Source: JAJXWB01 sp037044955 (lineage in GTDB: Bacteria; Pseudomonadota; Alphaproteobacteria; Rhizobiales; Beijerinckiaceae). Taken from it: DNA of 64,000 nt. The notes beneath the pieces are model-generated. The model did no database searches, was not told the origin of the DNA, and worked only from the letters and a program-made list of their open reading frames with translations. Position 1 is the first letter of the stretch. Each line of letters begins with the position of its first letter. Where the stretch lies: NCBI GenBank assembly GCA_037044955.1, contig JBAOHX010000002.1, forward strand, positions 434,001-498,000, given 5' to 3'. Position numbers and translations under genes: made by a program. This document shows, in pieces, positions 18,210-27,707 of the stretch.

Positions 18210-19247
18210 TCATTTCGCGGATTCGTCCTCCAGCGCCGCCATGTCGCCGGCGAGGCCGGCCACTATCCGGCCACGCAGAAGGCCGACCGACAGCCAGACG
18301 AGATAGGCGGCCCCGATGCCGCACAGGGCCAGCTGGATCCAGTCGTCAGCGCTCATCATCTCGAACGCCCGGTACAGCCGGGCGGGATCCAGCGACGAAC
18401 GCCGCACCACGGTCGCGGAAGCGCCGATCTGCCAGAACAGCGCAGCAAGCCCGAGCAGCGTCGCATAGCTGAGGACCGGCACTATCCACAGGCTCGCCAA
18501 CGCGAAACACAGCGTGAAGATCGCCGCGAACAGATCGGTCTTGAACGGATAGTCGAGCAAGAAGAAAGGCAACGTGGCCAGCACGGTCAGACAAGTATGA
18601 AGAAGCAGCATCGGCAACGGATTGCGCCTCGCCGATTCACGCGACGGCTTTCTCGCCATCGCACCGCGCACAAAGGCCGATGCGTGCTCGTAGTTCGCCG
18701 GCGTGCAAAACAGAATGACGACCGTGCGCCATGAATTTCTCAACGAAATCGCGTGGAATTGCGGATAGAAGCGGGCCGAGACCAGGGCTCTCCACGCCGC
18801 CGACCGTCTCGTATCGGTCGCGCTGATGAGGCCGGCTCCGACCGCTGCGGGCTTGCGCGCGAGGACGCCGAGGACGATCGCGGCGACGGACACGGCCTTG
18901 TTTCTCCGATCCACGATTTCCGCGACGGCTTTTTCCTGATCGAGCGCGAAGGTCATGCGCATGCGGTTGCCGTAGATCAGCGCCATGCCCAGCAACCCCA
19001 CGACGAGCAGCGCCGCGCAGATGCCGCCGGCCATCATCCACATGGCCGGAATTGCATCGGGCGAGCCGGTGACCGCCATCAGGAACGACATGAACAGTCC
19101 CATCAGGATCGCGGTCAGACCGAACAGCTTCACGTAGTTCAGGAGCATGAGCGGGTGCGTGACCACCGGAACGTCAATGGCCCAGTGCAATCCCGCTCCC
19201 TTTGAAGCCCTCTCGCCTGTCGGTTCGGGAGTGGAATGCGCGGTCAT
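18210..19247 (-). CDS. Polytopic inner-membrane protein of unknown function
   Basis: 345 residues with about six predicted membrane segments: two near the N-terminus (LFGLTAILMGLFMSFLMAV and the MAGGICAALLVVGLLGMAL segment), then a soluble stretch of about 100 residues, then four more (LLLHTCLTVLATLPFFLL, AAIFTLCFALASLWIVPVL, LLGLAALFWQI, LALCGIGAAYLVWLSVGLL). The soluble part (MTFALDQEKAVAEIVD ... YPQFHAISLRNSWRTVVIL) has a pattern like bacterial PH-like domains that follow paired membrane helices; this is a resemblance only. The start at 19247 is selected by GGGAGGGC on the minus strand. It lies antisense between two exported-protein genes of the same block and may be the membrane anchor of that system. 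Confidence 0.65.
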   Translation of the reverse strand: MTAHSTPEPTGERASKGAGLHWAIDVPVVTHPLMLLNYVKLFGLTAILMGLFMSFLMAVTGSPDAIPAMWMMAGGICAALLVVGLLGMALIYGNRMRMTFALDQEKAVAEIVDRRNKAVSVAAIVLGVLARKPAAVGAGLISATDTRRSAAWRALVSARFYPQFHAISLRNSWRTVVILFCTPANYEHASAFVRGAMARKPSRESARRNPLPMLLLHTCLTVLATLPFFLLDYPFKTDLFAAIFTLCFALASLWIVPVLSYATLLGLAALFWQIGASATVVRRSSLDPARLYRAFEMMSADDWIQLALCGIGAAYLVWLSVGLLRGRIVAGLAGDMAALEDESAK

Positions 19248-19642
19248 GATTGCCCTCCCATCGCTCATGGATCCGGCGCGAGGCCGGCGGGACGCCCTCT
19301 GAGCGCGTCCGTGCTGTCCGCATCAGCGAAGGTTTACAGACGTCCTCGCATTCGCGCGCGACGCAGTGAACTGCCCGACGACAAGCACAACCGCCAGGGC
19401 GATACACGCGAACAGCCCCTCCACCTCGCTAAGACTACAGGCTGGCCGCAGTCGTGCGCATTGCGATGTCTCAACGCTGGCGCGCCCGCGTCGCCGGACT
19501 TAATTCAGATCAATGAAAATGGGGGGCATCCACTCATTGTTGACAGTGCAGTAACGGCTGATCGGCGGCGTGGGCCTAGTTCATCGGGGAACCGGGTCAC
19601 GGCTACAGGGTCGGCGCGGCGGCGAACCGTGAGGGGCGCGCG
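19248..19642 (+). promoter_or_regulatory. Divergent gene-free region before the giant exported protein
   Basis: About 395 bases between the divergent membrane-protein gene and the giant-protein gene. TTGACA at 19540-19545 is a consensus -35 box for the rightward gene, but no good -10 box follows at 16-19 bases. GAGGGG at 19631-19636 is a suitable ribosome site for ATG 19643. No palindrome or RNA element was recognised. Confidence 0.3.
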
Positions 19643-22600
19643 ATGGCGCTTTGCGCATACGGGCATGGCGACGGTGGATATGGAAGGTTGACGCGCCTGA
19701 TGCGCGCGGCGGCGTTTTTCGTCGTCGCCCTGCTGGCGCCGCAGATTGCGGTTTCCCAGGAAACCGCAAGCAACCCCGATGGCCTTAGGTTGGTCGCGGA
19801 AATCGTCGCCAGATGGGACGGGCAGGATGCCGGCGCGCTCTTCCGGGCGGTGAAGGCCGTCAATCCGTCCAAGGGCGCCATTGTCAGCATGCGCGAATTG
19901 AACAAGGCGATGGGCGACGGTTCCCTCAAGCTGGGGGCGGTGGAGCAGGCGTCGATAGGAGCCAAATTCAAGCTGGCGCAAAGCAAGGTGAAGGAGAAGA
20001 TCGTCAGTGTCCGCAGGGACGCTCACCTCGCCTATGCGCAAGCCAATCCTGAGCAGGCCCGCACGCTCTCCTCGGATGGCGACGTGGGCTCCTGGCGCAC
20101 CTCCGACGACATCAACTCCGATGTGGACTGGACAGCGTTCGGCGCCGACCGGAACGCGACGAAGGACTTTGTCGACAACTACTACAACCGGATGTTGATA
20201 GCCGCTCTGGCGGGCGAGGGCGCAGGGCTCGATCTCAAGCAGGATTTCGACATCGTCGTCACGCCGGAAGGTTGGGAAAAGGAAGCCGGCGTGTTCGAAA
20301 CGTCCGGCGGCAAGTCGCTCGCAAAGACGGTGATGACCGTGGTCACGCCGGTCAATGCCGACGGCACGCTGGGGACGGCCAAGCGCAACGATATCGCAGC
20401 GGAGCTCGAGAATACCAAGACCCAGGCGCGATTGCGCGAACTGGCGACAAAGCTCGGCGTCTACAAACTCGTCTTCAACGAAAAGGGCAATTTCGTCCGT
20501 TATGGCGACTACATGCAGCCGCCGCAGGATCCCGCGCAGCGGCAGGCCTGGGAAACATTCATGGAGGCCGCGGACGACGAGGGCTTGCTGGTTTTCGACG
20601 GCAAGATCGTGAAGCGGGAGACGCTGGCCGGCGCCTGCCTCGACATGGCCAAGCACTTGCATCACGAGGCGATCGAACAGCTCGGAACCCTCGACAAGAA
20701 GGGTCAGGTCAAACGGATCATGAAATATCCCGGACGGTCCGAATGGGCCTACGGCAAATCCGCGGTATCGCCGGAACTGATCGAATCCTACGTGGTGATG
20801 GGCGACGACCGCATCCGGCGGCTCCTGGAACAATCGCGCGTCTTCCACGCCGCCAAGGAGTTGAAGGCCGCGGACGCCAAGGAGAAATTTGCCCAGATCA
20901 TCGACAACATGTCGGCTGAATATTCGGACTCCGGCGACCTCGGACGCCTCTCGCTGGAAATGATCGTTCGGCAGACGCATCTCGCCATGCAGCTCGAACT
21001 CGATCGCATCGCGAAGATGGAAAGCGCGACCGAGCGGAGCCGGCGCCTCCAGGCCCTGATCAATGACTTCGCCGTGATGGAGGGAGACCCGGCGCTCGGC
21101 GCATTCGCCGGGGCGCAGCGTCGCGCGCTTTCGAAATTCAAGGCGATGAGCGACAGCCCCGACCGCTTCGCGCAGTTGAAGAAATCCTACGTCAGCATCG
21201 ACGAGATCGATGCGGCCACAGGCGAGAAGAAATCGAGGATGCGTTCGTTCCTCTCCCAGTCGGAACTGGGCAAGAAGATCCTCGAATCCAGCGACGAGGC
21301 GATGGAGATCGCCGAAAAGATCCGGAAGATGAAGGAAGAGAAGATCGACCTGCGGATCGCGGAATTCCAGATCCAGGTCGTCGCGGTCTACGAGCAGCTC
21401 AAGGAGGGGTCCGAGCTGTTGCAGTTCGTGGAGGTGTTGCAGGAGCGCTACGGAGATTTCCAGGGAACCGTCGGCGCGCCCACCAAGACATTCGAATCCG
21501 TGCTCAACAGTTTCGGAACCCTGGTCGATGTGCTGTCGACGGTGTCGACATCCAAGACGGATGCGGAACTCTCCTACAATCTCGGCAAGCTCTTCTGGGA
21601 CAACACGACCATCGGCGGCATGGTCAATTCCCTCTACGGTTTTGTCGTGCAGGGCGACAACGAGGCGCTGGCGAAATTCGTGATGTTCGCCCTGTGCCCG
21701 CAAGCATCGATCCCCGAACTCGTCAACAAGATCGGCTCGTTCGCCATGCGCACCGGCGCGCAACGCCTGTTCGACGCGCAGCTCGAAGCGCTGTACCAGG
21801 CAAGCTATTTCGCCGGCGATCCCGATTACATCGACAAGCCCCAGTGGAAGGACAAGGAGCCCTGGCTTCTCGCGAATTTCGCCGAATACGGCGCGGGATC
21901 GACAGCCGTTTCGGCCTTCCTCGACGATCTCCTCCTCCCCGGCGGCTACGCCGCGGCGCAGGACATGATCTCGAAGCTGAAGGGCCGGCCGAGCGACAAT
22001 CAGCTCGGGAACGAGGTCATCGCCAAAGCGGCCGTCGCCAAGGCGATCTGGATGACCCTGGCGCTCGGCGACCATGTGGTGCTCAAGGACGACGCCGCGC
22101 TTGCCGAGGCGACGCAACGGGTCAAGCTTCTGACCGACGAAATCATTTATCTCGCCAAGCGGCTGGGCAAGGAGGTGGCGCGGGCTCCCGAGAATTTCAA
22201 CATGCCGGACGGCGCTTCGCCCGGCGAACAGGCTGCGATCAACAAGCTGGTCAAGGAACGCGACGTCTGGGTCGGCAAGGCGAAACTCGCCATGGCCGAA
22301 GCCATCGCGCGCACGTTCGAGGAGCGCCGGAGGGCTGAATCCGACCTCTCGGACGACGCCACCAAACGTCGGCTCGAAGAACTGCGCGCGCTGCTCACCA
22401 AGCTCGACGTGCTGGAACCCGGGCTCTACAATCTCGGCGAGGAAGGCTCGTACAACTTCCTGCTCCGCAACGTTCCGTTCGTGATCTCGTCGAAGCAGCA
22501 GAAACGCAAGCTCGTCGAAGCGATCAACCGGTACTTCGACGCCTATTCCCAGGTGCTGTCGTTGCGCGATGCGCTGGCGCAACTTCACACGGTCCATGCG

Positions 22601-23374
22601 GGCAGGCAGCTCGACAAACTTCCCCTCACCGGCGCCCCGCCGCTGTGCGGCGAACGATCGATCGATCTCCAGAATTCACTGACCTATTTCCAGAAAGTCC
22701 GCGACGACATTGCCGAGACGTCGCGGTCGCTCGCCGGCATCAAGGGGGCGCCGCTGGCGGGGCCTTTCGACGATCGCATCCGCCGCGGCGTAAACGAAGC
22801 CAACATGGCGATGGCGCAGGCGGACGCCACCGGCGCCATCGCGCGGGCCTGCCGGGAGCTGCACTGGCGCGTCGAGGTTGTCGACCGGGCCCGCTTCACC
22901 GAGGCCGCGACCGAAGCCACCAGCAAGTTCGAGGCCGCGCGCCTCAAGCGCGACGAACTGATGCAGGAGTTCACTCGCTACTACGCGGCGATCAAGGCCC
23001 TGTCGCTGCGCATTACCATCAACCCGGGCGCGCCGATCCAGTCGCAGCCCGTGTCGGCGCAGGTTGTCGTGGAGCGAGGCGCGGCGCCGGAAGGCGCAGG
23101 CTGGGTCTGGGAGCTCCACGATCAGGGCAGCCCGATCAAGACCATGCGCGGCGCGGCCGTAACGTTCGAGGCGCCGTTCAAAGGCCGCTACACGCTCAAG
23201 GCCGCTCTCGTCCTGTCCGGGGTCACGGTGAAGACGGCTTCGCTGGACTTCGCCGTCGTCGGCGGCTCCGGGTTGCGCGTCGTGCTGAGCTCCGGTCGAT
23301 CCGGATCCCGCCGCGCCGATTGCGGCCGAGGCGTCCTGGTCTTCAGCGCCGGCGGGAGCCGACATCGCCTATGA
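19643..23374 (+). CDS. Giant exported protein, N-terminal part (helical region and first Ig-like domain)
   Basis: First 1,215 residues of a protein that, in my reading, continues to 27063. A signal sequence lies at residues 20-38 (MRAAAFFVVALLAPQIAVSQ); the start may be ATG 19643 (GAGGGG before it) or ATG 19700. Residues 40 to about 1115 are mostly alpha-helical and charged (VKEKIVSVRRDAHLAYAQ; AMEIAEKIRKMKEEKIDLR), with no catalytic motif I recognise. From about 1118 an Ig/PKD-like beta domain begins (ITINPGAPIQSQPVSAQVVV, YTLKAALVLSGVTVKTASL). The frame is lost at about 23290: after GLRVVLS the real continuation is in the next frame (PVDPDPAAPIAAEASW), consistent with one extra base in AGCTCCGG. 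The last 27 residues given by this frame are therefore probably spurious. Confidence 0.72.
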   Translation: MALCAYGHGDGGYGRLTRLMRAAAFFVVALLAPQIAVSQETASNPDGLRLVAEIVARWDGQDAGALFRAVKAVNPSKGAIVSMRELNKAMGDGSLKLGAVEQASIGAKFKLAQSKVKEKIVSVRRDAHLAYAQANPEQARTLSSDGDVGSWRTSDDINSDVDWTAFGADRNATKDFVDNYYNRMLIAALAGEGAGLDLKQDFDIVVTPEGWEKEAGVFETSGGKSLAKTVMTVVTPVNADGTLGTAKRNDIAAELENTKTQARLRELATKLGVYKLVFNEKGNFVRYGDYMQPPQDPAQRQAWETFMEAADDEGLLVFDGKIVKRETLAGACLDMAKHLHHEAIEQLGTLDKKGQVKRIMKYPGRSEWAYGKSAVSPELIESYVVMGDDRIRRLLEQSRVFHAAKELKAADAKEKFAQIIDNMSAEYSDSGDLGRLSLEMIVRQTHLAMQLELDRIAKMESATERSRRLQALINDFAVMEGDPALGAFAGAQRRALSKFKAMSDSPDRFAQLKKSYVSIDEIDAATGEKKSRMRSFLSQSELGKKILESSDEAMEIAEKIRKMKEEKIDLRIAEFQIQVVAVYEQLKEGSELLQFVEVLQERYGDFQGTVGAPTKTFESVLNSFGTLVDVLSTVSTSKTDAELSYNLGKLFWDNTTIGGMVNSLYGFVVQGDNEALAKFVMFALCPQASIPELVNKIGSFAMRTGAQRLFDAQLEALYQASYFAGDPDYIDKPQWKDKEPWLLANFAEYGAGSTAVSAFLDDLLLPGGYAAAQDMISKLKGRPSDNQLGNEVIAKAAVAKAIWMTLALGDHVVLKDDAALAEATQRVKLLTDEIIYLAKRLGKEVARAPENFNMPDGASPGEQAAINKLVKERDVWVGKAKLAMAEAIARTFEERRRAESDLSDDATKRRLEELRALLTKLDVLEPGLYNLGEEGSYNFLLRNVPFVISSKQQKRKLVEAINRYFDAYSQVLSLRDALAQLHTVHAGRQLDKLPLTGAPPLCGERSIDLQNSLTYFQKVRDDIAETSRSLAGIKGAPLAGPFDDRIRRGVNEANMAMAQADATGAIARACRELHWRVEVVDRARFTEAATEATSKFEAARLKRDELMQEFTRYYAAIKALSLRITINPGAPIQSQPVSAQVVVERGAAPEGAGWVWELHDQGSPIKTMRGAAVTFEAPFKGRYTLKAALVLSGVTVKTASLDFAVVGGSGLRVVLSSGRSGSRRADCGRGVLVFSAGGSRHRL

Positions 23375-23501
23375 ATGGGGTTGCGATACCTGCGCCCCGA
23401 TCGGGCAACAGGGCGCGCGGGCTTCGTTCCGCGCTCCCCAGAGTGGGCGGGGACAGGTTACGCTTCGCGCCAGGCTGGGCTCGACTATCCTTGGCGAAGC
23501 C

Positions 23502-26500
23502 GTGGCCGCTTTCAGCGTGAAGGATCCCAAGAAGCCGACCACGCAGGAGACCAAGCAGCCGGACCGGACCAATCCACCGCCGACGCCGCCTGTCTCGCCG
23601 CCCATTTCGTCGTTGTCGTCAGGCACGCCGCCAGGGCCTTCGTCGGACGCGAAGCCGCAGAATCAGAAAACCGACGGAACCACCGGCGTCAGCGGTAAGG
23701 ACAAACCCGGAGTTCCCGCCAGCGCGCTGGCTGAACTGCCGCTCGGGACCTGGAGTCAGGCGCAGACCGCACGCGACCGTTACCGGGAGACGCTGCAGCG
23801 CGGCGACCTCTCGCCGCAGGATCGCGCCAAGGCGACGGACCTGCTCGGGGCGGCGGAAAAGCGCCTGCGAGCGCTGTGGGACGAGGCCAAGAACGACGTC
23901 GCGGGGCTTCCGGCCTTCCTCAACAAATATCTCGGCGAACTGGATCGGATCTATGCGGGGTTCAAGGCCAAGGCGCCGAAGAAGCCCGACCGGCCAGACG
24001 AGGGCGGCAACGTGACCGATCTCGACGGCGAGACGCCGTGGTCGCGCTACCAGTGTGTGGTGCGGATGGACAAGGAGCTGGAAGAGCGGCGCGCGGAGGG
24101 CAAGGCGCTCGTTACGAAGGCGACCGCTCTCGAGTCGCAGTTCGCGATGAACTTCGATGGCGGAAGCGGAAATACCGCGGCGATGCGCGCCTTCGATGCG
24201 TTCTGGCCGGGCCAGATGCTGGTCGGCCGCAAGTGGCGGACCAGCGGACTGGAGCGCTCGATCTCAAATCCGTGCTCCGACACCAACGAGAGCGCGAAGC
24301 TGAAACTCGATCCGGTCGGTCCCGCCGGCCCGGCTACCGTTTCCACTGATACGAAGCAGGCTGCTCCTCCGCTCAAGGCGTCGCTGTCCATCGATCCGGC
24401 TTCCCGCGGGAAGCCTGACGCCACGGTGATCGCCAAGGTGGAAGGCGGAACGGCGCCATTCCGCTACAGTTGGACGGGCGCGCGCAGCAACACGGGCGAT
24501 CGCGCCGTCTATGCGGTTCCGGCCAGCCGCGGGAGCAACGTGCAGGCGGTCGTGCAGGTGACCGACGCCGCCGGCAAGGTCGCATCCGCGAGCATTCCGA
24601 TCGAGCCGTTGCTGGTCAAGGTGGAACTGGCGCGTACGCAGCCCGCCAGCGGCGACGTGCCGGTGGGCGGCCAGGTCTCGTTCGACGTTCGGTTGAGCAG
24701 CGACGGCAAACCAGTCGATGCATCCGCTTACGTCCTGCGCTGGGAGCCCTCGACGGAAGCGCGTTTCTCGAGCCCGGAAGGGGCTGGCGTCACCAAGAAC
24801 AGCGCAACCTGGTCTCGGCCCGGAAAAGCAAAGGTCTGGGTGGTCGCTCTGCACCGCGAAGGCGCCGCGCTGGCCACCGTCGGGGAATCGAACCAGATCG
24901 ACCTGTCGATCGTCGGTTCGTCGATCGCCCTGCGCGCCGAACCGGCTCAGCCCTTGGTGGGTCAGGAGGTTCGCATCACGGCGACGGAGACGCCGGCGGC
25001 GCCCGACAGCGAGGCGCAGTACTGGTGGGAAATTTCCGGTCAGGCGGCGAGCGCGGGCCAGACACAGAATCCCAGGGTCTATAGCTACATCGCTAAGGAT
25101 ACGCAGCCGGTCGCGGTGACGGCGCGCCTGAAGGAACGACGCCACGGGGACGAGGTCGCGCGGCAGACGTTGTCTGTCACTGCGCGCGCCTACAGCGTGA
25201 GCATCGCCAACCTCGGCGCGGCTTTCGACAATTCGACCACGCGTCCCGTCATCTGGCGGCCGGGACAGGGACTCGTCACACTGGGCAAGGAGATCGCCGC
25301 GCATCAGGACGTGGCCCTGCGGGCCGACGTGACGCCGTCGCCCGTGACAACACAGATCCGCTATCGCTGGACCGTCGGCGAAGGCGCATCCGTGTCGGGC
25401 AATCCCGCCTCACGCGAAACGCGGGTGCAGCGCGCCTCCAAGGGATCGATCCAGGCGACCGTCGAAGTCCGCGACGCCAATGACATCGTGCTCGGCAAGG
25501 CTGTGACGTCCGTGTCGGTCACCGTCTCGGACGAGGATATCGCCACGGGCAAGCAGAAGAGCGCCGAACTCGCGAGGCTCAAGGAGGCGGCCACGAGCGC
25601 CTGGAGCAACGGCGATTTGGACGCGGCCTGCCAGAAGGCGGTCGCGGCCCAGCAGATCGATCCGAAGTTTCCGCTTGCCGCGACCTATTGCTCGGGGCGC
25701 GACCGGGTGAACGCCCTCGTTCACGACATCGAGGCGACGCTGAAGCCCGGGGCGACGAAAGCGGAGCTCGACGGCGCCCAGAGCAAGCTCGATCAGGCCA
25801 GCGCGATCAACCCGAAGGCGAAGCCTCTTGCCGATCTGAAGAAGCGCCTGGACGCCGCGCGCGGCGGGTCCGTCGATGTCTCGAAGGCGCTCGCGGACGC
25901 CGCGCAGGCCTGGAATTCGGGCGATGCCGCCGGCGCTGCGAGGATCGCCGGCGATGCCGCGAAGGCATCGCCGACGAACGTCGAGGCACAGTTGCAAAAG
26001 AAGCGTTACGACGAGGGCCTTGCCGCGCTCGAGGCCTCGGTGAGGACCGCGAAGGATGCGCTCAACCGCAAGGATCTGAACGCCGCAGCCGCCGCCGTAG
26101 CCGCCGGTCAGAAGACACTCGCAAACTACAAGCCGTTGCAGGAGATCAATCAATTGATCGCCAGCCAGCGCGAGGCGGACCAGCGGGCGCGAGCCGAACG
26201 GCAAAGCCACCTCGATCTCCTGCAGGCCGGCTCGCAGTCATGCGACCAGAAACGCTGGAAGGATTGCAAGGACAAGATCGAGGCCGGGCTTGCGGATCCA
26301 AGGGTGTTCCTTCCCGCCGACGCAGCCCGTGTTGGACAAGGCCAAGGGACTGTTGTCCCGGGCGGCCAGCGAACTGGACGCCGCCCAGAAAGCCGCCGCC
26401 AACGCCAACAAGCAGAACGTGCCGAGCGTCGACCCGAAGAAGCAGGCCGAAGCCGATCAGCAGGCGAGGGAACAGAAGTGCCGCGCCATCGCGACCGAAG

Positions 26501-26615
26501 GCATCAAGAAGCAATCGGCAAAAGACCACGCCGGCGCCATTCCGCTTTACAAGCAGGCGATCGATCTCTGCCCGAAACTGTGCCCGGTCATGAACAATCT
26601 GGGCGTCGCGTATGA
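23502..26615 (+). CDS. Giant exported protein, middle part (Ig/PKD-like domains and helical repeats)
   Basis: Open frame from 23289 (first possible start GTG 23502) that continues the upstream protein. From 23289 it encodes a second Ig/PKD-like domain (ADIAYEWGCDTCAPIG, GQVTLRARLGSTILGEAV), then a Pro/Gln/Ser spacer, a helical segment (RDRYRETLQRGDLSPQDRAK), and at least four more Ig/PKD-like domains between about 24370 and 25530 (GGTAPFRYSWTGA; VGGQVSFDVRLSSDGKPVD; VGQEVRITATETPAAPDS; QIRYRWTVGEGASVSG). After 25540 it becomes helical and TPR-like (WSNGDLDAACQKAVAAQQ; WNSGDAAGAARIAGDAA). The frame is lost near 26320, where it should join the following segment; residues after PADA are probably spurious. 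The extended multi-domain form suggests a periplasmic or surface scaffold or adhesin-like protein. Confidence 0.7.
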   Translation: MAAFSVKDPKKPTTQETKQPDRTNPPPTPPVSPPISSLSSGTPPGPSSDAKPQNQKTDGTTGVSGKDKPGVPASALAELPLGTWSQAQTARDRYRETLQRGDLSPQDRAKATDLLGAAEKRLRALWDEAKNDVAGLPAFLNKYLGELDRIYAGFKAKAPKKPDRPDEGGNVTDLDGETPWSRYQCVVRMDKELEERRAEGKALVTKATALESQFAMNFDGGSGNTAAMRAFDAFWPGQMLVGRKWRTSGLERSISNPCSDTNESAKLKLDPVGPAGPATVSTDTKQAAPPLKASLSIDPASRGKPDATVIAKVEGGTAPFRYSWTGARSNTGDRAVYAVPASRGSNVQAVVQVTDAAGKVASASIPIEPLLVKVELARTQPASGDVPVGGQVSFDVRLSSDGKPVDASAYVLRWEPSTEARFSSPEGAGVTKNSATWSRPGKAKVWVVALHREGAALATVGESNQIDLSIVGSSIALRAEPAQPLVGQEVRITATETPAAPDSEAQYWWEISGQAASAGQTQNPRVYSYIAKDTQPVAVTARLKERRHGDEVARQTLSVTARAYSVSIANLGAAFDNSTTRPVIWRPGQGLVTLGKEIAAHQDVALRADVTPSPVTTQIRYRWTVGEGASVSGNPASRETRVQRASKGSIQATVEVRDANDIVLGKAVTSVSVTVSDEDIATGKQKSAELARLKEAATSAWSNGDLDAACQKAVAAQQIDPKFPLAATYCSGRDRVNALVHDIEATLKPGATKAELDGAQSKLDQASAINPKAKPLADLKKRLDAARGGSVDVSKALADAAQAWNSGDAAGAARIAGDAAKASPTNVEAQLQKKRYDEGLAALEASVRTAKDALNRKDLNAAAAAVAAGQKTLANYKPLQEINQLIASQREADQRARAERQSHLDLLQAGSQSCDQKRWKDCKDKIEAGLADPRVFLPADAARVGQGQGTVVPGGQRTGRRPESRRQRQQAERAERRPEEAGRSRSAGEGTEVPRHRDRRHQEAIGKRPRRRHSALQAGDRSLPETVPGHEQSGRRV

Positions 26616-27063
26616 GAATGTCGGCAACAGAGCAGCGGCGAAGCCCTGGTTCGAGGCCGCGCTGAAGTGCGAGCCGACCAACGAACTCTACAAGAAGAAC
26701 GTGGCGGTCAATCAGGCCAATCTGAAGCCTCCGCCCCCGCCCCCGCCTCCGCCGCCTCCCGTGAATAGCCTCGACGGCGTCTATGAGGGGTGGGCGGATC
26801 GGGACGGCAAGCACACCTCCCGCTACGTGGCGACAGTCACGGGCAGCCGGATCGTCATGATTGCGCAGAATGACTTAAAGAAGGAGCCGCGCGTCGGCGT
26901 CATTCGTCCGAACGGGGAATTCGTCATCCAGTTCCGTTCCATGACCTATAACGGCCGGATCGTCGGAAGACAGGTAAGCGGAACATGGACCTTGCGGCTG
27001 TCGCTCTTCGGCGGTCCGCCGACAATCTACACGGGCGGATTTACCGGGAGCAAAGTGAAATGA
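26290..27063 (+). CDS. Giant exported protein, C-terminal part (TPR, polyproline, beta domain)
   Basis: True coding in this frame begins around 26320, where VLDKAKGLLSRAASELDAAQ continues the helical region of the preceding segment after a one-base frame change (an extra G in GACGCAG would explain it). It carries a TPR pair (AIPLYKQAIDLCPKLCPV, NNLGVAYENVGNRAAAKPW), then eleven consecutive prolines (26728-26760), then a 90-residue beta domain (SLDGVYEGWADRDGKH, GRIVGRQVSGTWTLRLSLF). The last domain resembles in style the C-terminal domain of the protein at 15913-17961. The stop TGA at 27061-27063 overlaps an ATG at 27060 that probably starts the next gene, showing translational coupling. Confidence 0.7.
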   Translation: MRIQGCSFPPTQPVLDKAKGLLSRAASELDAAQKAAANANKQNVPSVDPKKQAEADQQAREQKCRAIATEGIKKQSAKDHAGAIPLYKQAIDLCPKLCPVMNNLGVAYENVGNRAAAKPWFEAALKCEPTNELYKKNVAVNQANLKPPPPPPPPPPPVNSLDGVYEGWADRDGKHTSRYVATVTGSRIVMIAQNDLKKEPRVGVIRPNGEFVIQFRSMTYNGRIVGRQVSGTWTLRLSLFGGPPTIYTGGFTGSKVK

Positions 27064-27582
27064 AACGGAGCGAGAATCCGAGCCGCCTTCCAGGCTCCGC
27101 GCGCCACCGCTCTCATCCTGGTCCTTGCGGCCGTTCTTGGCGCGGGGCCGGGTTTCGGGTCTTTGCCGGTCCTTGCCCAGTCCTCCGGAATTGTCTGCTC
27201 GGGAACAGGGACCGACGACACGATAAGGCCGTTGCCGGCGGAACTGGTCGCGGCAGCCCGTCGGCTTTTCGATCTCGACGGCAGTCTTTCGGCAAGCTAC
27301 GTGCGCGCCAGCACGTCCTTCCGCTGCGACGAGGGGAGGACTTTGCTTTGCAATGTCGGCGCCAATCTCCATTGCGGAAAGGCCGACACCAGACGCAGCA
27401 TGCCGGAGGCCGATGCATATTGCCGGGAGAATCCCGGCGCCGTGGGAATCCCCATGTACGTGACCGGCCACGCGACCGTCTACGACTGGACCTGTGACGG
27501 CGCCCGGGCCAAGGCCGGCGCTGAAACCGCCGCGACGGACAACAGGGGTTTCATCGCCGAGAACTGGAAGCGTCTCGATTAG
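27060..27582 (+). CDS. Small exported six-cysteine protein, start region frameshifted
   Basis: The well-coding part reads ALILVLAAVLGAGPGFG, then SLPVLAQSSGIVC, and on to FIAENWKRLD, in the frame ending at 27582; it is a signal peptide plus about 137 mature residues with six Cys (likely three disulfides). In that frame no start codon exists except TTG 27163, inside the signal peptide, so the expected start is ATG 27060, overlapping the preceding stop, with one extra base between about 27063 and 27090. As I recall, similar small proteins with FRC...LLCNVGANL-CGKA...VTGHATVY-W-CDG...RGF-AE-WK are widespread in Hyphomicrobiales and have no known function. Its gene precedes a TPR protein whose N-terminal domain often occurs beside this family (recollection). 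Confidence 0.6.
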
Positions 27583-27707
27583 CGCCTCGATCTGAAATTC
27601 AGCTTCATCCTGACATCGGTTGCAAAAACAGGCTTCGATAAATTGCAGGGGATCAATGCCGCGCGAAAAGTGAAGACTATCCTGAACAGGTTCGGGAGGG
27701 AGTGCGC

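Noticed and set aside
19505..22597. Open frame of about 1,030 codons on the minus strand opposite the giant-protein gene
   Set aside because: High-GC coding DNA often leaves the opposite strand open. The translation is rich in Arg/His/Leu without domains, while the plus strand has a signal peptide and coherent domains.
23280..23300. Programmed +1 frameshift in the giant gene
   Set aside because: No slippery sequence, stimulatory hairpin or rare-codon context was seen, and similar +1 events occur in many unrelated genes of the window; a sequencing insertion is simpler.
26728..26760. CCG/CCC run as a non-coding microsatellite
   Set aside because: It encodes eleven prolines in frame between a TPR region and a beta domain, a normal linker.
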